Source of the DNA: Erigeron canadensis | Lineage: Eukaryota > Streptophyta > Magnoliopsida > Asterales > Asteraceae | Reading direction: 5' to 3' | Length of the DNA: 64,000 bases | Assembly (NCBI RefSeq): GCF_010389155.1 | Contig: NC_057761.1 | Span: 932,501-996,500 of the forward strand | In this document: one piece after another, positions 9,836-21,909 of the stretch | Position numbering within the stretch: the first letter of the stretch is position 1 | How the letters are laid out: each line of letters starts with the position of its first letter | The notes under the pieces: generated by a model | Told to the model about the DNA's origin: nothing | What the model saw: the letters and a program-made list of their open reading frames with translations, nothing else | Database searches by the model: none | Translations under genes and position numbers: made by a program

Positions 9836-12083
9836 TTCTCCTACCCTCCAAAACTCTTGTTGCTTACTCAGACTTTAGTTCTTGATTTTCCAAATATCCT
9901 TCCAAAAACATACACACGTATACAGATAGTTACACATGTATGTGTGAGTCTATGACTCATGTTAAAAACACCCACCATTTCAACCACAAATATTCTATCT
10001 TTTATCTCATTGCAACCCCTAAAAAAATCATGTAAAAACACCATCCTTATTTGTTTGGTTTAATTAAGTCCGCCACTGAAGCTGTGTACATTAAAGTATG
10101 GAAAAAGGTAAATGATTTTAAAATATACAGATACAAACAAAATTTAAACATGGATTTGTGATGCACTCCATCGAAAGTGAGTTATGAAGGAAGAAAAAAC
10201 TTGTACAGTATTTGATATTTGGCATGCTCAAGAGGTACCAAGTTACAGCAAATTACTACTAATTAACACGCCGACACGGTAACAACCGTCATCACAATAC
10301 CGCTGGCCTGAAACACTTCCGGCGGCTGCTAACGACGACGCCCAGGATGACAATATATGCAAGTTGAGGAACCACCAAACAGTTATTAATAGAAGAAGAC
10401 ATCTAGGAAGACAACAACCGTGTATTGCCGGCGTAAAACACCTCCAATGGACGCCGACGATTACGACGATGACGGCAGCTGCGGATTGAAGAGAGACCTT
10501 TAAGCATCTTTCAAAAGAAGAAACCAATTAAGTCTGATTGCAGAAAGTAAAAAGTTTGTAAAGGATAAAGAGAGAAGATAGAGGGGGCAAAATATAAAGA
10601 ATTGTTTGTAAATTTGGGCCAAATTTTTTCATTAGCCGACAATGATAAAGACAAACAACTGAATGAAAATGATAAAGACAAACAACTTAAGCAAGCCGAT
10701 TACAAGCCAATTACTATCCAACCAAGTCATCTACTGTAGCAATCCAAATTTGGATTGTTATATATATAATATAATGAGAGTATATCAAAAGTTAAAGGGT
10801 TAAAACTGATTTATATGTATACTTAGAAACATTGAATCTGAGGTCTTATTCCTTTTAAATCCTGCAAGTCTGAAACACACCCTGCCATAATTTTTTACAA
10901 AACATAATGTAAGGCCAATGAGTTATCAGATTACAGCTAAAGTTTTATTGAGTCAGTTGGTTAATCTTTGTTTTTTTTCAAGGGTTCTAACCACAAAAAC
11001 TTTAAGATCAATACTAATTGGTTGACATGGGCTGGCGCCACTAGATCCGCCATAGCCATTAACCTCCTCCTCTACAACACTAGATCCGCCAGGCGCCACT
11101 ATGTGGGTCCATGTAGTCACGTGGTGACGGTACCGTTGAGTTTCACTCATTGGTAAAAGCAATAGATACTCTCCCTAGTCCCCAGTTGTAAAAGATTGAA
11201 TCCGTGACATGGAAAAAGTACAAGAAAATTGTTGTGGGTGACCTTTTAGAAGAAATCTTTTCAATTTTCAATTTTGTATAAGCCGCATCACAAGATTATC
11301 TTTTAAGGTTTATAAGTTCGTCAACTTCTAATTAAACTTTATTTTTAGTTAATCATAGACTACTTGTGTTTACTTATACTCGATAGTTATGTTCGTATAG
11401 CCCTGTTGTGGAGGTCGTCTTGCTTTTGTCTTATTCTGCTTACTTATTAAATAAAATCATTAAAAATGGAGAATCGATCTGTGATGAAATAGAAGTTGCA
11501 ATATTTGATCTTTAATTATAACGTTAATGAAATGATCTAAAGAATGATAGAACATGTACGTTGTCCGTGTATTAACCTAGGATAAAGGTTAGTCAGGATG
11601 TTAAAAATTAAGACAAAGATACGGTGAGAGATAATGTTGTTAACGTGTGAAATTGAATTAAATAAAATTCTCAAAAAGATAGTGTAATCAACGGTCAAGT
11701 CCATACGGTTGTTTAGGAGAAGTTATTTGACATGGTTTCCTAAAGATGTTGATGTGTCTCAAAAGGCTAGGTGTAGTGCTTATTGAATGACTTTTTTAGT
11801 TTTTACTGATCAACGACCAAAAGTAATTTATGTACCAAGTACTGGTAAAGATTTCTCACCCAGGTCGAAAACTTGACAGCCGATAAAAAGACATGCCAGA
11901 TCAAAAAAGGCCCATATATTGGAGTGAATTTATATGATAAAGAATTAAAGATAAGTAAGAGTGAATTTATTTTAATTTTTTTTAGTTGGTGGATTGTAAT
12001 ACCAAATTACCAAATTTTGTAGTTAATATTTTTCCACGAAAACGTGTCGCAGTTTTCCAGCAATGCACATGCAGTTTTCGAAG
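9836..12083. other. Gene-free interval
   Basis: No convincing gene is present. Short frames on both strands (for example 10243-10527 minus and 10953-11162) lack family features. At 11034-11100 the word ACTAGATCCGCCA occurs twice beside GGCGCCAC, in the style of hAT termini, but no target duplication could be matched. A short direct repeat (AATGATAAAGACAAACAACT) occurs at about 10640-10690. The right boundary is where homology with the PRP31 duplicate begins. Confidence 0.6.
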
Positions 12084-15000
12084 GGTAAAATAAAATGAAA
12101 ATTATGTATGCACTTATAATTGCATTGTACTAAAACATTTTGTTTCACATAAGATGCAACAGCAGCTAACTTCACATCATTACAATTTACAAAGCCAGTG
12201 AGTATAATTGTTCACCAATCACCACTGATCTGAACGTGTTAAAGCGGCAGTTTAAATGCACATAATGGCAAGGTACTGCACGTAGAACATTTCTCAAACC
12301 GTATCTATTGTCCAATAGCAAGTTTAAATGGTGTCAATAAACCTTTTGAGATATCAACCATTCAAGAAAATAGAAGCCAACTATTTAACCGACTTATCTA
12401 CAAAGGGAAAATGGGTTGAAGTCACTTCAAAAGTTGATCAAATGGGCAAATTGGTTCAACAACTTACCAGTAGCATATTCAAATGCATACATCTTATAGA
12501 TCATTACGTTAACAGATAAGCTACCATTGTAACTATATCCTTTCGTCAGCATACGGAACACATCATTTACTTACATAACTCCAATGACGAAGTGAAAATA
12601 GCATGGTCATCTCTGCATCATAGACATCTGAATATATAAGTTATAGGATACTTGAGTAGAAAAGAATAAGATCTCCATATAACACAAATTTCACCTTTTC
12701 TGATTCAGCGAGGGTGGATAATAAAGCATATGCTTTACATAGCTCTTTTCACAACTACCAGGTTCAAATAAGTATATGCTGCTATTTAGTATTCAATTCC
12801 ACCTTACAAAACGAAATCAAAGTGTGCAAGCTTCTCTAGATAGCCATGTGATTCAAATTCTTCTGATCTTTGAAAATGTTCCCGTTTCTGAGAAATATGT
12901 GCTCTGCATTCCACTCCCAAGTCTATTAGCATCTGCCTGGGGATCTATGAGATCGATGCCCTGCGCAAATGAACATTGGGTTATGAACAACTTTCCAACT
13001 TCATCTTTTCACTTGTGAGCAAATGGTAAGAGAAAACAAACCTGCACAGGTGTGAAAGCCAAACTTGAAGTCAAACCAGAGGTTGCCCCACCGCTACTAT
13101 ATTGCTTACCCTTGTACCTGAAGATTTAAATTCAAACATGTACGATAAGAACTTGGATAAATCATTCCGAAAAGAAAAGAAAAACATATGCAATATGGAA
13201 ATAGCATACTTCTTGGCAGCTTTGGCAGCAAGCTTGCTCTGACCAACTGATACACGCAACTTCCCATTTCCAGCTTGACCAAGCATACCATATCCTTCTC
13301 CTAGTCCATCGCCTATAATCAAAAAGACAACACCAACGATTAAAAAAAAGCTTTACTATTAGATCTCAAGAAAGTAATACCAGTGGCTACTAGTGTTTCA
13401 GAGCCTTTTTAGTGCCAAAAAAAATTATCAATTGTATAGATAAGTACGAAGATAGAGTTAAGTAAAATGAGACAGGGGAGATGTAAATGGGGGGATAAAA
13501 AGACATTACAAGGTTAAATCTAAGTTCTAATAGTGTCGAGATTTGATGGTGTATCGTTTAATGGGTTGGAATTTGATTGTGTCCTAAACTATATCTACAG
13601 AAGGCCAGAAGCACCATATAGAGATCACTAGTTGCAGTTTACTACTCAATACACTATCACAGATATTGCCTACCCAAAAAAAATAAACTATCACAGATAT
13701 CCTTCTAGCGCACCAATATCTTCGTTGAGATATTAACAACACATAGTAAATAATAAATGTTGATTTGGGTTTGCACAAGTAGTGCTGGGCAACAGAACAG
13801 CTACATGACAGGCAATATATTTTAAACCTGTTTTCTGATGGTTGCTAAGGTCAGTAGCAGAGGTCACAATTATCATAGTATCATACTACAGAGAGCATTT
13901 TCTTTAAAATCAATAACAAGTTTCTCATAAAGCTAGATGTTGTTCCAAGTTCTGTTTGGTTCTTCTAGCATGGCAGTTAGAATAGGCATTAGTGCAAAGT
14001 TGGGATGAAGCCATGAGGTGAGTATTGGACTATTGGTGTTGGCACGATTATAATGGTAGTGGCGGGAGCAAGATGTGATTGTTACTTGATAGGTAAAGTT
14101 GTAAGAGATTGTTTTCTGATCAGTAGATGATAATAATTGAAGAGAAAGTACATAGTTTAGCAACTTGGAATGAGATCAAAAATACTCTAAAGGGCTGTCC
14201 ATTTTGTGTCATGTATGTCTATTATTCAGTAGATTTAACATTTCAAAGCCAGTTAATCTATTTTGGTTAAGGAGATCACAAAGAAAGCAATAATCCTGTT
14301 AATCCTTCTAGTGTGGAAAACATTATCTGCCACATTATTTATGGAACCAATGTGGGATGGATCATTGGAAAGTTAAAAAATTATAAGGTGGTTGGAAGTT
14401 CACCCTAAGTCGCTTGATGATTAAAGAAACAGCCTTTCCTTCCCAAGCCAATTCCTACATGTCGATCTTCAAACACTACATTTGACTTTGATTTTTCTAA
14501 ATCAAAAACTATATTAGTTATATACTTCAACTATTGGGCTCTTAAATTAAAAAGGTATTCGTTCATCTTTTTACTAACTGGTAACATTTTAAATTAAAAA
14601 GGTATTCATTCATCTTTTCACTAGTACATTATAGAAATAATAAAGTTACAAGTCAAGATTCGAGTGAAGCTTATTCAAAGCTTTGTTATTCTAAGGATGC
14701 TTAATAAAATAAGTAGATCAGGATCCAAGCTCGAGCCTAGTAATTGAGTCAATACCATAGTTTGAGCTTTAAATTGATACTCAATTCTAGCAAAGCCAAG
14801 CTCAAGCTCGAACTTAAATTGAAAAGGCTGAGCTTGAGTATTATCAAGCTCGAATTTGGCTAGGCTCAGTCACACCTCTAAGTGTATCCTAGGGACCCTA
14901 ACAGACCGGCACTCAAGGCTCTTATGGGTATCAACTTTTCATGTTAACACGTTTTAACTTCTGCCAATATAAACAACACTACTTTTAATGATGAAAAAAA

Positions 15001-15958
15001 TTACTTACCAAGTGAGCTCTCTTCAGGAATTCCAAACTGCATTCTGTTTGCCAACTTTCGCATATCTGTAATAGCATATCTGATTAAAGGAAGGTTAGAG
15101 AGGTGAGCACAATAATGCGAGAATGCAGAAGAAGAAAAAATAGTTATGTGCATTAATCAGGAGAGTACACACCTCTCCTTCATCTTACGAAGGCGACGAC
15201 CACCTCTTTTCTTCTTAGGTTCAGAATCAGGGACTGGAAGTGGTTTAGGTTGCTTTGCAGGAGGCGGTTCTTGCCACTTTTCAATCTTCTTGCGAATTTC
15301 TTCACGGTAAGTTCTTCCTTGAGTTCCAGATGGATCACCTCCAATGGAGTCAACACGTGCTGCAAGAGTTGATTTTGCAGCCAAAAGCCGACAAGCACGC
15401 ATCTTTAAGGAAGGAGGGGTGGTCTGAAGAACCTCTGTTTGTTCAATGTAACCAACACGAAACTGAGATGATGCAGTAGAAAAACCAGCCAAATTCTTCT
15501 TTTTGGCACCTAGAATCTGAACATTACATGCCGGCATCTTTGCTAGTGACGAAAGACCACCAGCTGTCCCCATGAGTTTGGCAGCAACCGCACTCCCAAC
15601 AATGGCAGAAAGATTCGGAGCAATGTAGCCCATTCTGCTTTCAACAAAATCCAGAACTTTCTTTTTTGATGCATCCAGTGTAAGGGCTCGATCACAAGCC
15701 TCGATGGTCTTCTGAAGAACATCCTCAGGAAGAGGTTTCCCACTGGTGGTAGATGCCGTAACAGAAACAACCATAATGACGGCTGATGGCAGCAGCCCTT
15801 CAAGATCCACAAGGGTTAAGTCAACTTCATTCCCTATCTTCTTGACCACACGTGCATAATCGATAGGGTGGTGCACAAGAGACCCGAGCTCAGGAAACTT
15901 GAGGCGGTACTTATCACGAATGAATTTATTAATAATTTCAATCTCATTTTCTATATCA
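12084..15958. repeat. Segmental duplicate of the PRP31 locus (copy C, intact side)
   Basis: Partner of 1036-6173. It holds the intact 3' half of PRP31 with its introns and downstream flank, and it lacks the solo LTR and the MITE found in copy B. The alignment with copy B ends at 15958, inside exon 4; the gene itself continues intact to 16822. The long intron (13313-15008) contains, in both copies, a CTCGAGC/AAGCTCG-rich old repeat at about 14640-14885. Confidence 0.88.
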
Positions 15959-16822
15959 ACCGACAATGTGTTACACTCCACAATGAGCTGGTACTCAGGA
16001 TCATCTTGCAAAACCATAGCTTGATTTGACATGTCTGACCCTTTCTCGAGAGCACCCTCAACTTTCTGCCACATAAAAAAAAATTTATTCACAATCCGCA
16101 CACAAAAAGGATACACGAGAAAAATAACAAACAAATTTAATTCGGCAAAATACGTGAACACAACAATCAAAATCAAATATTATTCTACCGACCTTCATAA
16201 TATCGATATATCTCAGTGATTTCTGCAACTTGGAAACGCTATCAAGATCATCGTAATTGATTGCTTCTAAATCGGCTAAATCTCCATGAACATCCTCTTC
16301 CATGTGTTCTGCATCCCCATTGTCTTCATCCTATTGAATAAAAACATGGAATTAGGATCGATCGTTGAGTACGACTTTCAATTACGACATTAAAAAAGAA
16401 AAACGATGAGCCACTTACCAGATTCTCGTTATCATTGTCCGAAAGATCCTCGAGATCTGCGAGAAAAGAATCTTCAAGATTTGCCTGTGTAAAAACTTCC
16501 ACTTATTACAAAATACACCAAACAACAAAAAACAGACTGTAAATATTTTTTATAAAATAACCAAAGATACTCTAAATTAGGGCTTTTTTTTCTAGCATCA
16601 AAACTAAATCATTAAGTTAATATTGAGCCTAATCAATTAATGCATTCATTGTAATAAGCTGAATTATTAAGTTAATACATTGAGTCCAACCAATTAAAAA
16701 TATCAATTTTAGAAAGTAATCAAGAAACCCTGAACTGTTTAACTGATATATCAGACAATTAAGGGTTGCCGAATTAAACAATAATTAGGGAATTAAAACA
16801 AACGAAATTAACAACTAACCAT
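12853..16822 (-). CDS. PRP31: Pre-mRNA processing factor PRP31 (U4/U6 snRNP protein)
   Basis: PRP31 holds U4/U6 snRNA and protein 15.5K together in the U4/U6.U5 tri-snRNP and is needed for spliceosome activation in the nucleus. Exons on the minus strand, high to low: 16822-16820, 16484-16419, 16330-16193, 16065-15173, 15079-15009, 13312-13210, 13117-13042, 12960-12853. All phases agree and give 485 residues. The order is an acidic N-terminus (DLEDLSDNDNE), a coiled-coil NOSIC part, the Nop domain (about 215-330, including GYIAPNLSAIVGS and ACRLLAAKSTLAARVDS), a basic KKKRGGRRLRKMKER stretch, then TSGLTSSLAFTP and the conserved end FSETGTFSKIRRI. The start ATG is the last codon of exon 1; the next exon begins ANLEDSFLADL, as expected for plant PRP31. 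A broken duplicate lies at 2434-6173. The family call is secure. Confidence 0.96.
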
Positions 16823-17274
16823 TCTTATACAAACTGATGATGTCGGAAGTAGAATCGGAGCCGCGTCGTCTGGCCTTTTCACCCGGTTTATACGATATAT
16901 ATGTATTTTATTTTCTGTGTGCCGTTTATATAATTTTTATTTTTATACGGGGGCTTATGTCGGTCTGCTTGAGCACAATACAAATCAACCGGTTTAGGAA
17001 CTTCAAAACCGGATTACACAAGCATATTTATATTACATATGGTTGGGTACGGTAAAACAATTATTAAAGTAAAATAAATAAAACAAGATGTCGACATTTA
17101 AATCATAGTTAAATTGATGCGTAAGATTCACAAAGCCGTTGATGTACGATGATTTTTATGATGCATGGTAATTATCACTGAAGAAAAACCTATTGTTTTA
17201 TTTGTTTTACTTTAATACTTGTTTTAATTTACCTAAACTCATATTACGTATATATACATTTGTGTATGTGTTTA

Positions 17275-18455
17275 CTAGATGGTACCCGCGTAATACGGCA
17301 AAGATAGCGAAAACGGTAGTATTTTCGACTTTTAAAAGACTGTTTTAAAAGCAACATATCTTTTGTTCGAGCCTTGCCCGCAACAACAATAACAGACTTT
17401 TCAACATTTTAATAAACCTCGGGATATTTTCGACTTTTCAAAGACCGGAAAGTTTAAAAGGAGAAAATGATTGTTTGCTTTATAAGTGTTTAGGTAAGGG
17501 AACTCGCTTAGGTAGGGGGTAATTTTGCTGAGGACAGGTTGGGAAGGTTTTAGATACTTGCTCGTGGTTCCCTTATGGGTGAAGGATTCATCATCCACGG
17601 CATCAAGTATTTTGGGTATGTGAATAGTATCCTCTCCCAAATGAGGATCTGGGATGGGTATTTATAGGAGTTGTGGATCGAGGAGGGACAGATTCTGCTT
17701 GTTAGGGTAGTACGACCAGTAAGTACGTGCAGTTTGTCCACACCCTCGACCTACTCAGAGAGGGACCCATCCGAGCCGACTATGGCTAACCCCGCGACTC
17801 GTTCCCGGGGATCGGTTTATGACTTATTGATGTCGTGACTAGTTAGTATACTACAAATAAGGGTTTAAAAATACTAAATAGTTACCCGTGTGATGTGACG
17901 AGGTGGTGATGACGGCGGTGAGACATGAGAGATCATTGGTAAATGGTGGTGGAAGTGGTGGTGATGGTGACGACGAAATGAAGGTATTGTATGTATATTA
18001 AAGATGTGTGTAGCATAGATATTTTCGGTCATATTATTGAAAAAGGTAATATGGCTATTTTAGGAAACTGAGTCATAAATAGGACTCCGTATTAGATGGG
18101 AGGGGGAGTAAAATAAGTACATCAATATATGTTTGAGAGGGGAAAAATATTTTATAATGTCTTATAACCAGCAGCTTACTCGCGCAATGCGGCAGAGTGA
18201 TGGTGGTAGCGTCGAGATATAAGAGGTGACTGGTGACTGGTAATGGCGGTAGTGGTGACGACGACGGTGGTGATAGTGGCGGTGGCGGTTATGATGGTGG
18301 CGACGGGATGGAGGTATTGTAGGACGTATGTATCTTAGGTTATATTATGGAAAGACATGATGAATAAATCGTATAAGATGTAAGAAGGGTATCTTGGACA
18401 TTTTAAAAGCTATATTATAAGACATCTAAAAATAATAAAACCCCAAAATGTTTCA
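17275..18455 (-). mobile_element. Cluster of Helitron-like 3' ends, minus orientation
   Basis: At 17274-17300 the plus strand reads ACTAGATGGTACCCGCG then TAATACGGC. Reversed, this is a GCCGTATTACGCGG-type stem followed by CTAGT, a Helitron 3' end. Related GC-rich starts recur at about 17880 (TTACCCGTGTGATGTGACG) and 18177 (TTACTCGCGCAATGCGGC). Each is followed by similar GGTGGTGACGGCGGT-rich sequence, so at least two diverged copies of one family lie here in tandem or nested. The 5' ends are not resolved and no helicase gene is present. Confidence 0.5.
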
Positions 18456-18459
18456 TCTC

Positions 18460-18975
18460 CCAATAACTATAAACTAACACCCTAAATTCATTTCATAATT
18501 AAATCATAACCCTTGAATGAAAAAAAAATAAATGTCAGCCGTTAGATTGCTTTGAAGATTTAAATTTCCTTTGTTAAATGTCATTTGCATTTCATTTAAT
18601 TAAAAAAATATCTATTTAAATTTCCTTCCATTTTTGATCCATGACTACTTAGTACAAATTAAACAAGACTTTTTAAACTATCAATCAAAGAAGACGGCTT
18701 CCTCATTCGCCCGGTTTTGTTTGCATATAAAAGGAAAATATCACTAATACTTTTACACGTACACTTTTTCGTTGTACAAAAAAATGACATTATTTTTACA
18801 CAGATTTTTAGTAACAAATTGTGTATCTCTCAATAATTATAAATCAACATCCTAAATTCATTTCTTAATTAAATCATAACCCTTGGATGAAAAAACAAAT
18901 GAATCTCAGCCATTAGAGTTTTGGTGATTTAAATTTCCTATTTAGATGTCATTTACATTTCATTTAGTTAAAAGA
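18460..18975. repeat. Two direct copies of a ~160-bp sequence
   Basis: Positions 18460-18615 and 18820-18975 share CCTAAATTCATTTC, AATTAAATCATAACCCTT, CAGCC(G/A)TTAGA and ATTTAAATTTCCT in the same order with scattered differences. The roughly 200-bp spacer differs. They may be the ends of one element or a local duplication; no target duplication was found. Confidence 0.6.
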
Positions 18976-19034
18976 GTATCTATTAATACTAATTAATAAA
19001 TAGTACCACCGTCAACATATATATATATATTGTC

Positions 19035-19245
19035 AATGATGACTAGTCCAACTGGTCATAGGCATCCCAGGTTTTACCCAAGGTCTTGAGTTCGATCCTT
19101 AGGGATGACAAGTCTTGGGTTTTTTCCTCCGAATACTTGTAACGGCCCATAGTCAATATCTCATTGTCTAGAGTATGTGTAAGACTTCACCATTTACGGT
19201 GAGGTTTCCCTGATGTCGCATACCGACTGAATGTTAAAAAATATA
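19035..19245 (+). mobile_element. tRNA-derived SINE
   Basis: The head reads GATGACTAGTCCAACTGGTCA with an A-box-like stretch, and GAGTTCGATCC at about 19089-19099 fits the Pol III B box. The body has the usual unrelated tail region and ends by an A/T-rich run. Flanking (AT)n tracts obscure the target duplication. It is non-coding. Confidence 0.65.
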
Positions 19246-20129
19246 TATATATCACTTTATTTCCAATACTATTATTCTATTTTGTTTTTTTAAATATTTT
19301 CTTTAGATGCATGTAGAAAAATTTCGGATTACATGTGTTTACCTTCAAATGGTCACAAATGTTATGTTAAGTTTTGACTTTTTTATTTGATTTTTTTTTA
19401 GTATTGAAACACCAGCTTATTTCCGCGTAATATGTGGTAATTAAATCAAAAAGTTATACATTAAAATAGTGAGATTTTTAAAATGCAAAAACTATAAATT
19501 TTAATAAAATAGTTTACTAAATATATGTAATAAATAAAACCTTTACGAATTCAAATTTTTAAAAAAAATGTTATCTTGAAATATTGAAATTGTATATTCA
19601 ATTTCATCTTTTGTGGTATTTTTTTTAGTCGATTTTTTTTTCCTTTTTTTTCTTTTTTGTCATCTTTGTTGTATATTAATACTTTGAGATCTTTTGCAAT
19701 TTAATTTTAAAAGTTATAACGTACAATTGCTCGTACATGAAATATAGACGTTGTAGATACAAACCAACAATTGATAACAATAAGTAATAATAATTTAGAA
19801 TAAGGGCATTGGAGTGTGACCAACTATGACTGCATGATTATGTTATGTAGTGAAACTAGACGATTCTACCCTCACGTGGGTTTAACGAATAAAAAATGAC
19901 AGACGTTTGTAAGAGGGACGACTGACAATGAAAATGAAAAGCCCAGGGATACCTAATAAAAAAAAGTACATGAATGAAAATGCGAATCGAGCAAACTATG
20001 GGGACGATTTGTGATAATTTTTCTTTACCTTTTGTGATGCAATAAATCTTGTAACTTGTTGTATTTTGCTACTACCGCCTTTAGGGCATTAGTTATCGTA
20101 TTTTCTTTAAATATAAAACCATGCACATA

Positions 20130-21611
20130 TCTACCAGTATACTAAAACAGGATTGATGTATTATTTAATCGACACATGACATATTACTTAAACGACAAGT
20201 GTTCTTTTTAATATACTTAATTAAATCGAATTATAATTCCTATTTAATTTCTACTTATCTTATTCCTATTTAATTTCTACTTACTTTATATAACTATTAA
20301 ATATATGTGTCAGCGTATAACCGCTTACTATATTAAATCAAGTTAATTGTAATTCCAAATAAAAGTGGGCCGCTTGAAATTTCTTGCAAATCCTCACCGA
20401 AAAATAAATCATGATCATGTACTTTTCATATATATTTTGAACAAAAACATATATTAATTATTTAAATCTATTTAAATTTCAATATGTACCTACTGCAAAA
20501 AGAATAATGTTTATATAACATGGAATTATAATCAATACCATAAACATGAAACTTTTTGTGTTATAATTTTTTCCAATAAATTGAAAATTGTTAATATTTC
20601 ATCACTTATTAACTGGATGTAAATTTTTTTTCTTTTAAAACGGGATTTTAATCTACTCTTACTCTTAAATTACACGCATATTTGGAATGAAACCTAGGAA
20701 TTTTGAAAAATCCCTATTAATCCACCCCCACAAATGTGGGAAGTGTGACTCGAAACCGGATGGATCCCCCAAGATCAAAGACCTTACCAATGGATCACCA
20801 ACTCAATTGGCAACCAATGTAAATTAACTTACACATATATGATAATGTAACAAAAAATATATAATCTATATTTAATTATATGTCATTTACCATTTATTTT
20901 TTATTATTATCAATATTTATGTGAAATCCATTAAAAATTTCTTTATTACTATATACGAAGTATTTGTTTACAAGAATTCTTTTTGTATATTTATCATCTA
21001 TCATTTATATATCCTTCTTCAATTCAATTTTTTCATAATCTTAATTTCTTTTTATTCTTATCCTACTCCAACTATTTCTTTTTCTTATTTTGATTAACAA
21101 ACCCGTATATATTCTTTTAAGATGTACAATTTTTCCATCAAATTCGAAATACTTTTTATGCATTCAATTGTCTATGCATTAAATAGACATATAAAGTTTG
21201 TTATAAATAAAATGAAATATAAATATACATAATTATAGTCGACCGTGCAACACGCACGAGTATTAATACTAGTGATACATATAAAAATAGTAATTATCAT
21301 ATTAAATTAATGGACACCAATATAATTTTTAATAATTTAGAAAATATGGATTTCATTAAATGTGTTATAATGACTAATTTTTCATAAAAAAAAGGAAATA
21401 GAAAAATATATATTTATTTGTTGACTTATTACGACTCTTTAATAATAAATTTAATTGATGTCAAGTATGACATAAGCAAATAATAATTTAAATAAAATTA
21501 TGGGTATAGATATATAATCATATTTCAATATATCCTATATATAATTATTAATCACTTTACTATGAAAATTTGATATGCTCATCCCGCGTATTACGCGGGA
21601 AAATAATCTAG
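20130..21611 (+). mobile_element. Non-autonomous Helitron (composite, two possible 3' ends)
   Basis: The 5' end TCTACCAGTATACTAAAACAG follows an A, as expected for Helitron insertion between A and T. One 3' end is at 21611: a perfect 8-bp stem CCCGCGTATTACGCGGG (21583-21599), a short AT spacer, CTAG, then the host T. A second 3' end is at about 21272: CGTGCAACACGCACG stem, spacer, CTAGT. Either one Helitron picked up a second terminus or two are nested. No Rep/helicase frame is present. A SINE (20626-20816) is inserted within it. Confidence 0.7.
20626..20816 (-). mobile_element. Full-length tRNA-derived SINE inside the Helitron
   Basis: On the minus strand it starts TGGTTGCCAATTGAGTTGG (A-box region), carries the B-box-like GGTTTCGAGTC, and ends in an A-rich tail. 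Exact 9-bp copies ATGTAAATT flank it at 20617-20625 and 20817-20825. Long, variable target duplications plus an A tail indicate LINE-driven retroposition. The same family occurs truncated at 6182-6340. Confidence 0.8.
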
Positions 21612-21693
21612 TAACATAATATATAAGTATATATTATAATATTATATTTAAAATAGTGTTTAACCTACTTATATTTATTTATTGTTTCCCATT

Positions 21694-21723
21694 AGTAAAA
21701 TTATATATATATATATATATATG
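21694..21723. repeat. (TA)n microsatellite
   Basis: A run of alternating T and A just left of a small hAT-like element. It is a simple repeat and likely to be polymorphic in length. Confidence 0.85.
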
Positions 21724-21757
21724 TATTGTTCATCCAATTACATTGTTAATCAATCAC

Positions 21758-21909
21758 CAGCGGCGGATGTAGTATAATAAGACCGAGGCCGTTGTATATA
21801 TGTATATCGTGATTATGTATATTATCACGTTTTTGTTTCATATGCCCTTAATTTTTGAAGTTAAGTTTCATTTTGCCCCTGATGATCCAAATTTCTAGAT
21901 CCGCCTCTG
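21758..21909. mobile_element. Short hAT-like MITE
   Basis: A 152-bp unit with CAGCGGCGGATGTAG at the left and CAGAGGCGGATCTAG (reversed) at the right. The flanking 8-mers (TCAATCAC and TTGATCAT) match at only five positions, so the target duplication is decayed. The termini alone are typical hAT ends. Confidence 0.6.

Noticed and set aside
10243..10527. 94-residue minus-strand frame
   Set aside because: No recognisable domain, no splice context, AT/GC pattern like surrounding non-coding DNA.
11034..11100. Possible hAT termini (ACTAGATCCGCCA beside GGCGCCAC)
   Set aside because: No partner end or 8-bp target duplication could be matched, so no element is called.
16837..17055. Frame of 72 residues divergent from PRP31
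   Set aside because: Overlaps the PRP31 leader antisense; hydrophobic chance translation of AT-rich DNA.
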